In this document: positions 17,323 to 25,721 of the stretch, in pieces
Numbering within the stretch: the stretch's first letter is position 1
Layout of the letters: every line of letters begins with the position of its first letter
Source: Miniphocaeibacter sp012841535
Lineage (GTDB): Bacteria; Bacillota; Clostridia; Tissierellales; Peptoniphilaceae
Assembly (NCBI RefSeq): GCF_049274025.1
Contig: NZ_JBASRV010000018.1
DNA length: 64,000 bases
Direction: 5' to 3' (one strand)
Program-made: the position numbers and the translations under genes
The notes under the pieces: generated by a model
Told to the model about the DNA's origin: nothing
The model's input: the letters and a program-made list of their open reading frames with translations, nothing else
The model's database searches: none

Positions 17323-17961
17323 ATGAAAATCGCATTAATAAATGAAAATTCACAAGCAGGTAAAAATGTTATAATATATGATGAACTTAAGAAAACAACA
17401 GATAAAAAAGGTTATGAGGTTATAAATTTTGGAATGTTTAATAATGAAGATCCAAATTCATTAACTTATGTTCAAATAGGTTTACTATCATCTATTTTAT
17501 TATCAACTAAGGCTGTTGATTTTGTTGTAACAGGATGTGGAACAGGAGAAGGAGCCTGTGTTGCTTCTAATGCATTTCCAAATGTAGTTTGTGGACATGT
17601 AACGAATCCTCTTGATGCATATTTGTTCTCACAAGTAAATGGTGGTAATGCAGTGGCAATACCATTTGCACAAAATTATGGATGGGGTGGAGAATTAAAC
17701 CTAAGGTATCTTTTTGAAAAATTATTTTTAGATGAAATGGGGGGAGGCTACCCTGTTGAAAGAAGAGAACCTGAACAAAAAAATGCTAAAATATTAGATG
17801 AAGTAAAGAAAGTTACTCATAGACCGCTAATAGATATATTAAAGAATATTGACAAAGAATTTTTAAAAGAAACTATAGATAGACCTTCTTTTAAAGAATA
17901 TTTTTTTGAAAATTCAAAAGATGAAGAAATAAGCAATTATTTAAAAGAAATTATTTCTTAA
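17323..17961 (+). CDS. RpiB/LacAB-family isomerase, DhuI-like
   Basis: Sugar isomerase of the RpiB fold, 212 residues. Family segments are VVTGCGTGEGACVASNAFP (residues about 67-85) and the HVTNPLDAYLFSQVNGGNA stretch. RpiB-type proteins of this length placed next to kduD act in other bacteria as DhuI, converting 4-deoxy-L-threo-5-hexosulose uronate to the KduD substrate. That makes it functionally parallel to KduI at 19197. The assignment is by neighbourhood and length; a pentose or galactose-6-phosphate isomerase is possible but less likely. It lies 16 bases after kduD. Confidence 0.7.
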   Translation: MKIALINENSQAGKNVIIYDELKKTTDKKGYEVINFGMFNNEDPNSLTYVQIGLLSSILLSTKAVDFVVTGCGTGEGACVASNAFPNVVCGHVTNPLDAYLFSQVNGGNAVAIPFAQNYGWGGELNLRYLFEKLFLDEMGGGYPVERREPEQKNAKILDEVKKVTHRPLIDILKNIDKEFLKETIDRPSFKEYFFENSKDEEISNYLKEIIS

Positions 17962-18009
17962 AATAGGAGATACTCCTTCTTTAAGAAATATTAAAGGAGG
18001 AGCATCCTT

Positions 18010-19017
18010 ATGAAAAAAATTACAATTAATGATATTGCAAAAATGGCAGGTACATCTAAAACTACTGTATCCTTTTATTTAAATGGCAAATATAATAAAA
18101 TGAGTGAAGGTACTAAAAAGAGAATAGGAAAAGTTATAGAAGAGAACAACTATATACCTAATAATGCAGCAAGGGCTATTAATAATAAATCATCAAAAAC
18201 AATAGGAGTAGTTATTTCCTCTATTACAAACGGATTCTCAAATAAGCTTGTTAGTGGAATTGAAGAATCTGCTTTAGAAAAAGATTATCAAATAATAGTA
18301 GGCTCGTCTCATTCTGAGCCTACTAGAGAATATAAGTGTGTAGAGAATATGATTAAATGTAATGTAGATGGTTTTATAGTTCAACCTTCAATGGAATTTA
18401 AAAAAACCTTGGATTTGATTAAAAGATATGATATTCCTATTGTATATGTAGATTCACACTTATATACTAATGATATTCCTTTAGTTAAAACCAACAATTA
18501 TAAATCAACTTATGAATTTACTAAATATCTTATAAGAAAAGGATATAATAATTTTCTTATAATTGAAGCAGATCCAAGTAATCTATCAACAAGACTTGAA
18601 AGACATGATGGTTTTTATGATGCTTTAAATGGAACAAATTTACCTGTCCAAGAATTTGTAGTTAAAAATAAGAATGATAAAATGTTAGTAGAAAAACTAG
18701 TGGAATTTGCATCTAAAAATATAGATTTAACTAAGAGGACTGTAGTGTTTTCACCAAATTGTTGGATGTTACCTAAAGTGTATGAATCTTTAAAAAATTT
18801 TTATGGATTAATGCCAAATCAATTAGGACTATATGGATTTGACAACGATGAGTGGATTAATAGTGTTACACCTTCGGTATCTTCAATTATTCAGCCAGCA
18901 TATGAGGAAGGGAAAGTTGCCTTTAAGTTATTATATGAATTAATTAAAGGCTATAGAAAAGGATATGTGAAAGAAGTTATAGATTGTGATTTAATTTTAA
19001 ATCAATCAGTTTTATAA
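18010..19017 (+). CDS. LacI family regulator of the pectin locus
   Basis: The 335-residue DNA-binding protein has an N-terminal helix-turn-helix ITINDIAKMAGTSKTTVSFY and a hinge helix with NNAARAI. The periplasmic-binding-like ligand domain contains IGVVISSITNGFSN, DGFIVQPS and LGLYGFDNDEW. It is the third gene of the kduD operon, after a 48-base gap with a hairpin. It probably represses the kduD and kduI units in the absence of a uronate signal, acting on the AAACYGGTTTA sites. This is inferred from location and motif. Confidence 0.85.
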   Translation: MKKITINDIAKMAGTSKTTVSFYLNGKYNKMSEGTKKRIGKVIEENNYIPNNAARAINNKSSKTIGVVISSITNGFSNKLVSGIEESALEKDYQIIVGSSHSEPTREYKCVENMIKCNVDGFIVQPSMEFKKTLDLIKRYDIPIVYVDSHLYTNDIPLVKTNNYKSTYEFTKYLIRKGYNNFLIIEADPSNLSTRLERHDGFYDALNGTNLPVQEFVVKNKNDKMLVEKLVEFASKNIDLTKRTVVFSPNCWMLPKVYESLKNFYGLMPNQLGLYGFDNDEWINSVTPSVSSIIQPAYEEGKVAFKLLYELIKGYRKGYVKEVIDCDLILNQSVL

Positions 19018-19031
19018 TTTAATATTTACTA

Positions 19032-19084
19032 TTGACAAACACAAGAAAAAAGTATATTATATCTGTAATAAGTAAACTGGTTTA
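19032..19084 (+). promoter_or_regulatory. kduI-transporter operon promoter with operator
   Basis: TTGACA (19032) and TATTAT (19055) are separated by 17 bases. TAAACTGGTTTA at 19073-19084, just after the predicted start, matches the AAACCGGTTTA site in the kduD promoter. Confidence 0.75.
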
Positions 19085-19092
19085 ACAAACAT

Positions 19093-19150
19093 ATAGAAAT
19101 CTAGGTTTTGAAAGGAAAATGATTTCTTTACAATAGATTTCTATTTTTTT
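19093..19150 (+). terminator. Terminator-like attenuator in the kduI leader
   Basis: ATAGAAATCTA (19093-19103) pairs with TAGATTTCTAT (19134-19144), followed by a T-run. The loop contains a smaller AAAGGAAA/TTTCTTT pairing. It lies between promoter and first gene, so it should stop transcription unless something prevents the hairpin. Confidence 0.6.
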
Positions 19151-19158
19151 AAAAGAAA

Positions 19159-19172
19159 ATGTAAGCGCTTTA
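19159..19172 (+). promoter_or_regulatory. LacI/CcpA-type operator before kduI
   Basis: ATGTAAGCGCTTTA, the same motif as at 15209. It is located downstream of the promoter, where a bound repressor would act as a roadblock. Confidence 0.6.
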
Positions 19173-19196
19173 AAAGTTAAGAAAGGATGATTAACA

Positions 19197-20027
19197 ATGA
19201 AAATAATGTATACTCATTCACCTAAAGATATTCGTCATTATTCAACATCAGAATTAAGAGAGGAATTTCTAGCAACTGAAATATTTACACCAGGAACTAT
19301 AAATAGTTATTATACATATAACGATAGAATGATTTTTGGTGGAATAATGCCACTGGATAAAACTTTAGAAATTGTAATGGATAAAGAATTGGGAGTAGAG
19401 TATTTTCTACAAAGAAGAGAACTTGGAGTTATTAATATTGGAGGGCCAGGTAAGATTATTGTAGATGGTAAAGAAGAAGAAATGGTAAAGCAAGATGGAT
19501 ATTATATTGGAATTGAAACTAAAGAACTTAAATTTCAATCATTAGATAAAAATAATCCTGCAAAATTTTACTTTGCATCAACACCAGGACATAAAAAACA
19601 TCCAAATGTAAAAATAAGTATATCTCAAATTGTTCCTAGAGATATAGGTGAACAATCTACTATGAATAAGAGAAAAATTTATCAATATGTACATCCTAAT
19701 AATTGTGAAAGTTGTCAATTACAAATGGGTTACACTATTTTAAATGAAGGAAGTGGTTGGAATACAATGCCAGTTCACACTCATGCAAGAAGGATGGAAA
19801 CGTATTTTTATTTTGATATGGATGAAGACAGTATAGTTTTTCACTTTATGGGTTTACCAGATGAAACTAAACATATTGTTATGCAAAATGAACAAGCAGT
19901 TACATCGCCAAGTTGGTCAATTCATTCTGGTATAGGAACAAAAGCCTATTCTTTTATTTGGGCAATGTGTGGAGAAAATATTACTTATGATGACATGGAT
20001 CATGTTGCAATGAAAGATATTAAATAA
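19197..20027 (+). CDS. kduI: 5-keto-4-deoxyuronate isomerase
   Basis: Cupin enzyme converting 4-deoxy-L-threo-5-hexosulose uronate to 3-deoxy-D-glycero-2,5-hexodiulosonate. At 276 residues it has standard KduI length. The typical zinc region is MPVHTHARRMETYFYFD (His residues near 196 and 198, Glu near 203). The C-terminal region has SPSWSIHSGIGTKAYSFIW with the further His. The gene leads the ABC transporter operon, 13 bases before the ATPase gene. Confidence 0.95.
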   Translation: MKIMYTHSPKDIRHYSTSELREEFLATEIFTPGTINSYYTYNDRMIFGGIMPLDKTLEIVMDKELGVEYFLQRRELGVINIGGPGKIIVDGKEEEMVKQDGYYIGIETKELKFQSLDKNNPAKFYFASTPGHKKHPNVKISISQIVPRDIGEQSTMNKRKIYQYVHPNNCESCQLQMGYTILNEGSGWNTMPVHTHARRMETYFYFDMDEDSIVFHFMGLPDETKHIVMQNEQAVTSPSWSIHSGIGTKAYSFIWAMCGENITYDDMDHVAMKDIK

Positions 20028-20040
20028 ATAGAGGTGTATT

Positions 20041-21183
20041 ATGGCAAATGTAATTTTAGAAAAAGTTGAAAAAACTTGTCCTAATGGATTTAAAGCTGTT
20101 CATGGAATCGATTTAGAAATTAAGGAAAACGAATTTATGGTTTTTGTTGGTCCTTCAGGCTGTGCTAAATCTACTACATTAAGAATGATAGCTGGTTTAG
20201 AAGAAATTACTGGTGGGAAAATTTATATTGGTGATGAGGTAGTAAACCAAGTAGAACCAAAAGATAGGGGAATAGCTATGGTGTTCCAAAATTATGCTCT
20301 TTATCCTCATATGACAACATATGATAATATGGCTTTTGGTTTAAAAATGCAAAAAGTTCCAAAAGATGAAATAAAAACTAGAGTTGAAGCAGCAGCAGAA
20401 AGACTACAAATAACTGACTTATTAGATAGAAAACCAAAGGAAATGTCAGGAGGACAAAAACAAAGGGTTGCTGTTGGAAGAGCAATAGTAAGAGAGCCTA
20501 AAGTATTCCTATTTGATGAACCTTTATCAAATCTAGATGCTAAACTACGTGTTTCCCTAAGAGTAAGTATTAAGGAGTTACATACTCAACTTAAAACAGA
20601 AGGTAAACCTGCAACTATGATATACGTTACTCATGATCAGGTAGAAGCAATGACTATGGGGGATAGAATTTGTGTTATGGAGACAGGGGTTATAAAACAA
20701 GTTGATACTCCAATGAATTTATACAATTATCCAGCAAATAAATTCGTTGCTACATTTATAGGTTCACCAATGATGAATATGTTAGAAGTAGAATTAGAGA
20801 AGGATAACAATGGAATATACTGTAATATTAAAGCTTGTGAGGGAGTTAAAAATTGTAAGGATTTTAAACTTTACTTAAATGATGACAAGGCAAAAAAAGT
20901 AGAATCCTATGTTGGTAAAAGAGTATGGTTAGGTTTTAGACCAGAAGCAGTAAAATATGAAAAAACAAGAACAGAAAATACTGTAACTGGCTTAATAGAT
21001 GTTATTGAAAGAATGGGAAATGAAGAATATATATATTTTCATATAAATGATATGAAGTTAATTTCTAGAGAAGAAGCAAATACCAGTATGGGATTAAATA
21101 TTGGTGATGAATTTGACTTTAGAATAGATGCAGATAAAATACATATATTCGACATGGAAACTGAAGATAATATCACTTTATAA
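20041..21183 (+). CDS. MsmX/UgpC-type carbohydrate ABC transporter ATPase with altered Walker A
   Basis: The 380-residue ATPase powers sugar import with the MalF/MalG-type permeases downstream. The signature MSGGQKQRVAVGRAIVREP, Walker B VFLFDEPLSNLDAKLR, the H-loop VTHDQ and a TOBE/MalK-like regulatory domain (about 240-370) are present. Walker A reads GPSGCAKST: the glycine just before the invariant lysine is alanine (codon GCT at 20164-20166). MsmX proteins normally have GPSGCGKST. Everything else looks functional. It may serve several importers, as MsmX does. Confidence 0.9.
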   Translation: MANVILEKVEKTCPNGFKAVHGIDLEIKENEFMVFVGPSGCAKSTTLRMIAGLEEITGGKIYIGDEVVNQVEPKDRGIAMVFQNYALYPHMTTYDNMAFGLKMQKVPKDEIKTRVEAAAERLQITDLLDRKPKEMSGGQKQRVAVGRAIVREPKVFLFDEPLSNLDAKLRVSLRVSIKELHTQLKTEGKPATMIYVTHDQVEAMTMGDRICVMETGVIKQVDTPMNLYNYPANKFVATFIGSPMMNMLEVELEKDNNGIYCNIKACEGVKNCKDFKLYLNDDKAKKVESYVGKRVWLGFRPEAVKYEKTRTENTVTGLIDVIERMGNEEYIYFHINDMKLISREEANTSMGLNIGDEFDFRIDADKIHIFDMETEDNITL

Positions 21184-21212
21184 GTAAATCTAAACTAAAA
21201 CGGAGGATAACA

Positions 21213-22535
21213 ATGAATAGCAAAAAAAATAGATTTATTAGTTTGCTTTTAGTAATGGTTATGTTAATGACAACTTTAACAGCCTGTGGAGAAAAGAAAA
21301 AGAACACAAGCAATACTTCGACCGGTGTAAGTGGAGATCAAGTTGAATTAAGATTTTCCTGGTGGGGAGGAGATTCCCGTCATGAAAAAACATTAAAAGT
21401 TATAGAATTATTTGAAGAAAAACATCCTAATATAAAAATAAAGGCAGAATATGCTGGTTGGGATGGATATCAAGAAAAACAAACTACTCAAATAGCTGGT
21501 GGAACAGAAGCAGATATAATGCAAGTAAACTGGAACTGGTTAACTCAGTATTCAGCAGATGGTTCAGGTTTTTATGATTTAAATGAAGTAAAAGACATTT
21601 TAAAATTAGAAAATTATGATGAAGATATGCTAGAATTAGTAACTCAAAATGGTGTATTAAATGCAATGCCAGTTGCCAAAACAGGAAAAGTATTTTATTG
21701 GAATAAAACTACCTTTGATAAAGCGGGAGTTGAAATACCAACTAACTTTGATGAGCTGAAAGTAGTAGCTGAAGATATGAAAGAAAAACTAGGGGATAAT
21801 TTCTATCCGTTTGCTAGTATTGGTCCTTATTCAACATTTTTATTGACATTATACATAGCAGAACAGGAAACAGGAAAAACTTTTATAGAAAATAATGAAG
21901 TAGCATATACAGAAAAAGAATTATCACAGGCTTTAAAAGATTGTATGTCTTTAGTTAAAACAGGTATCTCACCATCAGTTGAAGAAACAGCTGGTGGAGG
22001 AAATGTAAGTGCGGATCAAATGCCAGCTTGGATAGAGGGTAGATATGCTGGTATTTATGAATGGGACAGTACTATAAATAAATATGAATCAGCCTTAGCA
22101 GAAGGTCAAGAGTTAGTTGTGGGAGAGTATTTAACAGGATTTGGAACTCATGATGCAGCGTTGACTAAGTTATCAATGGCTTTTGCTATTAGTAAAAATA
22201 CAAAATATCCAGAAGAAGCTGCTACATTTATAAACTTCCTATTGTCAGACCCAGAAGCAGTAAAAATTATGGAAACAGATAGAGGAATTCCAGTAAATAA
22301 AGAAGCTATAAAAACTTTAGAGGATGAAGGTTTATTAACAGGAATAGCTTATGAAGGAAATAAATTAGCTTTTGAACACAAGGGTAAAGACATAAGTCCA
22401 TATTTTGAAGATACTCAATTAAAGAAGTCCTATGAGGAGACTTTGGATCAATTAGGATATGGAAAGATAAATGAAGATGAGGCAGCTAAACAGATTATTG
22501 AAGTTGTAAATAATAAATTAGAATCTGTTAAGTAG
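21213..22535 (+). CDS. ABC sugar-binding lipoprotein 1
   Basis: Family 1 extracellular solute-binding protein, 440 residues. The lipoprotein signal has the lipobox LTAC at residues about 21-24. The mature domain has LRFSWWGGDSRHEKTLKVI, AEYAGWDGYQEKQTTQIAGG and C-terminal KIMETDRGIPVNKEA, typical of pectin/oligogalacturonide-type binders. It is a tandem paralogue of the next gene, near-identical in parts. GGAGG is present. It probably captures unsaturated oligogalacturonides; the ligand is inferred from the locus. Confidence 0.85.
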   Translation: MNSKKNRFISLLLVMVMLMTTLTACGEKKKNTSNTSTGVSGDQVELRFSWWGGDSRHEKTLKVIELFEEKHPNIKIKAEYAGWDGYQEKQTTQIAGGTEADIMQVNWNWLTQYSADGSGFYDLNEVKDILKLENYDEDMLELVTQNGVLNAMPVAKTGKVFYWNKTTFDKAGVEIPTNFDELKVVAEDMKEKLGDNFYPFASIGPYSTFLLTLYIAEQETGKTFIENNEVAYTEKELSQALKDCMSLVKTGISPSVEETAGGGNVSADQMPAWIEGRYAGIYEWDSTINKYESALAEGQELVVGEYLTGFGTHDAALTKLSMAFAISKNTKYPEEAATFINFLLSDPEAVKIMETDRGIPVNKEAIKTLEDEGLLTGIAYEGNKLAFEHKGKDISPYFEDTQLKKSYEETLDQLGYGKINEDEAAKQIIEVVNNKLESVK

Positions 22536-22570
22536 TAATTGGGATAATTTTAGAAATAAGGAGGATAATA

Positions 22571-23890
22571 ATGAAAAAGAGAAAAATTACATTTTTGAGT
22601 TTAGTATTAGTGTTGGTTTTAATGTTACCATTACTAACAGCATGTGGTGAGAAGAAGAAAGGTTCTGGTGGATCTGAAGGAGCTAGTGGCGATCAAGTTG
22701 AATTAAGATTTTCCTGGTGGGGAGGAGATTCCCGTCATGAAAAAACATTGGAAGTTATAAAACTATTTGAAGAAAAATATCCTAATATAAAAATAAAGGC
22801 AGAATATGCTGGTTGGGATGGATATCAAGAAAAACAAACTACTCAAATAGCTGGTGGAACAGAAGCAGATATAATGCAAGTAAACTGGAACTGGTTAACC
22901 CAGTATTCAGCAGATGGCTCAGGTTTTTATGATTTAAATGAAGTAAAAGACATTTTAAAATTAGAAAATTATGATGAAGATATGCTAGAATTAGTAACTC
23001 AAAATGGTGTATTAAATGCAATGCCAGTTGCTAAAACAGGTAGAGTATTTTATTGGAACAAAACTACCTTTGATAAAGCTGGAGTTGAAATACCAACAAC
23101 ATTTGACGAGTTATTACAAGCAGCAAAAGATATGAAGAGTAAATTAGGAGAAGACTTTTTCCCATTTGTTAATATAGATACATACTCATCATTCTTAATG
23201 ACTCTATATATTGCAGAACAGGAAACAGGAAAAACTTTTATAGAAGATAATAAAGTAGCGTACACAGAAGAAGAACTAACTAAGGCATTAAAGAATTATA
23301 TGTCATTAGTTGATGGTGGAGCAATGCCATCTGTTGAATATCTAGCTGGAGCAGGAAATGTAAGTGCAGATCAAATGCCAGGTTGGATTGAAGGAAAATA
23401 TGCAGGAACTTATGAATGGGATAGTTCAATTAATAAATTTGTTTCAGCCTTAGCAGAAGGTCAAGAATTAGTTACAGGAACATACTTAAAAGGCTTTGGA
23501 GATAGTGATTCAGCAATAACAAAACTGTCAATGGCTTTTGCTATTAGTAAAAATACAAAACATCCAGAAGAGGCAGCAACATTTGTTAACTTCTTATTGT
23601 CAGATCCAGAAGCGGTAAAAATTATGGAAACAGATAGAGGAATTCCAGTAAATAAAGAAGCTATAAAAACTTTAGAGGATGAGGGACTATTAACAGGAAT
23701 AGCTTATGAAGGAAATATATTAGCTTATGAGCATAAGGGAAAAGATATAAGTCCTTATTTTGAAGATACTCAACTAAAGAAATTATATGAGGAAACTCTT
23801 GAAGAAGTAGGATACGGTAGAATTGATGAAGCACAAGCAGCTAAGAAAATCATTGATGGTGTAAATCAAAAATTAGCAACTGTAAAATAG
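22571..23890 (+). CDS. ABC sugar-binding lipoprotein 2
   Basis: The 439-residue paralogue of the preceding binding protein has the same lipobox (LTAC) and the same blocks. Differences concentrate in the signal/linker and in the middle (about residues 175-305), where ligand contacts would differ. The segment around residues 42-155 is almost unchanged at DNA level. The pair shares one set of permeases, suggesting two related ligands. Start behind AAGGAGGATAA. Confidence 0.85.
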   Translation: MKKRKITFLSLVLVLVLMLPLLTACGEKKKGSGGSEGASGDQVELRFSWWGGDSRHEKTLEVIKLFEEKYPNIKIKAEYAGWDGYQEKQTTQIAGGTEADIMQVNWNWLTQYSADGSGFYDLNEVKDILKLENYDEDMLELVTQNGVLNAMPVAKTGRVFYWNKTTFDKAGVEIPTTFDELLQAAKDMKSKLGEDFFPFVNIDTYSSFLMTLYIAEQETGKTFIEDNKVAYTEEELTKALKNYMSLVDGGAMPSVEYLAGAGNVSADQMPGWIEGKYAGTYEWDSSINKFVSALAEGQELVTGTYLKGFGDSDSAITKLSMAFAISKNTKHPEEAATFVNFLLSDPEAVKIMETDRGIPVNKEAIKTLEDEGLLTGIAYEGNILAYEHKGKDISPYFEDTQLKKLYEETLEEVGYGRIDEAQAAKKIIDGVNQKLATVK

Positions 23891-23949
23891 GATAAAGGCT
23901 AGTTTTCTAGCCTGATTATCTTATTAATAAGATAGGAGGTTATCTACCT

Positions 23950-24822
23950 ATGAAAAAGAAAAAGGTAGGATTAATATATTTAACACCTTGGTTAATAGGG
24001 TTAATAGTTTTTACAGCATTTCCTTTTTTAGCATCTTTAGTTCTTAGTTTTACTGAGTACGATTTAATAACTGCACCTAAATTTATAGGATTTGATAATT
24101 TTATAAGGATGTTTAAAGATCCTGCATTTATTAAATCTTTTGGAGTAACGATTAAATATGTATTTATGACAGTTCCATTGAAACTGATATTTGCATTATT
24201 TATTGCATTTATTTTAAACTTTAAATTAAAAGGTGTAAACTTATTTAGAACTGCTTATTACTTACCTTCAATATTAGGAGGAAGTGTTGCAATAGCTGTA
24301 TTATGGAGATTTTTATTTGCAGATACAGGTATTATTAATATGATTTTAGATAATTTTGGAATAGGTCCTGTTCCATGGTTAAATAGTGAGAAATATGCCT
24401 TAGTGACATTATCCTTACTTAGGATTTGGCAGTTTGGGTCACCAATGGTAATATTTTTATCAGCCTTACAGTCAATACCAGATTATTTATATGAAGCAGC
24501 AAGAATTGATGGGGCATCAAAATGGAAACAATTTTTCCAAATTACAGTTCCAATGATAAGTCCAACAATATTCTTTAACTTTATTATGCAATTAATACAA
24601 GCATTTCAAGAGTTTAATGGACCATATATTATTACAGGAGGAGGACCTTTAAATTCTACATATTTATTCCCACTATATATTTATGATAGTGCATTTAAAT
24701 ATTTTGATATGGGATATGCTAGTGCAATGGCATGGTTCTTATTCCTAGTAATAATGGTTATGACTGTGTTGGTATTTAAAACTGAAAAATACTGGGTTTA
24801 TTATGATGGTGGTGACGAATAA
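23950..24822 (+). CDS. ABC sugar permease, MalF/LplB type
   Basis: The 290-residue inner subunit of the importer has six predicted helices and the coupling segment EAARIDGASKWKQFFQITVP (about 178-197), which docks on the ATPase. N-terminal LTPWLIGLIVFTAFPFL is typical of family 1 carbohydrate permeases. It follows the binding proteins after a 59-base gap with a GGAGG site and overlaps the next permease by one base. Confidence 0.9.
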   Translation: MKKKKVGLIYLTPWLIGLIVFTAFPFLASLVLSFTEYDLITAPKFIGFDNFIRMFKDPAFIKSFGVTIKYVFMTVPLKLIFALFIAFILNFKLKGVNLFRTAYYLPSILGGSVAIAVLWRFLFADTGIINMILDNFGIGPVPWLNSEKYALVTLSLLRIWQFGSPMVIFLSALQSIPDYLYEAARIDGASKWKQFFQITVPMISPTIFFNFIMQLIQAFQEFNGPYIITGGGPLNSTYLFPLYIYDSAFKYFDMGYASAMAWFLFLVIMVMTVLVFKTEKYWVYYDGGDE

Positions 24823-25709
24823 TGAAAAATATAGAACAAAAATATGATTTTGAAAAAGCGGAAAAGAAAAGAAAATTTAAAAATACAATTAATAAAACCA
24901 TTAGATATACAGTATTAATATTAGTAGGTTTAATAATGCTTTATCCACTACTTTGGATGATAGGTTCATCATTTAAGGAAAATTCTGAAATATTTACTTC
25001 AATAGGTATTATTCCAAAGAAATTAGATTTTAGTGGATATGTAAAAGGTTGGGAGACATCTACTGAATATACATTTGCAAGGTATTTTTCCAATTCATTA
25101 ATGATAGCAATACCAAAGGTAATCTTAACAGTAATTTCAGCAACATTATCAGCATATGCTTTTGCCAGATTTGACTTTCCAGGCAAGAAAATATTCTTTG
25201 CCTTATTGATTGCAACGCTAATGTTACCAAACTTAGTGTTGAGAATACCACAATATTTAATGTTTAAACAGTTTAACTGGTTAGATACTTTTAAACCACT
25301 AGTAGTACCCGCCGCCTTTGCGACGGAGGGGTTCTTCGTATTCATGATAGTTCAATATATAAAAGGACTGCCAACAGATTTGGAACAGGCAGCAAAAATT
25401 GATGGATGTAATTCGCTACAAACTTTAATATATGTATTGGTTCCAATTATAAAGCCATCTATGATTTCAGCAGGATTATTCCAGTTTATGTGGACAATGA
25501 ATGACTTCTTAGGACCATTAATATATATATCTTCCGTAGGAAAGTATCCAATATCAATAGCACTAAAAATGTCCATGGATGCTACAACATCTGTACAGTG
25601 GTCATCAGTATTGGCAATGTCCGTAATAGCATTAATACCATCTTTACTAGTATTTTTCTTAGGACAAAAATACTTTGTTGATGGTGTATCTTCAACAGGT
25701 ATGAAATAA
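24822..25709 (+). CDS. ABC sugar permease, MalG/LplC type
   Basis: The 295-residue partner permease has six helices and the coupling segment EQAAKIDGCNSLQTLIYVLV (about 188-207). The C-terminus GQKYFVDGVSSTGMK is typical for the family (usual ending GxxKG). Start and stop overlap with the upstream permease implies coupling. With the upstream subunit, the two lipoproteins and the MsmX-type ATPase it completes one importer. Confidence 0.9.
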   Translation: MKNIEQKYDFEKAEKKRKFKNTINKTIRYTVLILVGLIMLYPLLWMIGSSFKENSEIFTSIGIIPKKLDFSGYVKGWETSTEYTFARYFSNSLMIAIPKVILTVISATLSAYAFARFDFPGKKIFFALLIATLMLPNLVLRIPQYLMFKQFNWLDTFKPLVVPAAFATEGFFVFMIVQYIKGLPTDLEQAAKIDGCNSLQTLIYVLVPIIKPSMISAGLFQFMWTMNDFLGPLIYISSVGKYPISIALKMSMDATTSVQWSSVLAMSVIALIPSLLVFFLGQKYFVDGVSSTGMK

Positions 25710-25721
25710 AGGGTAGGTAAT

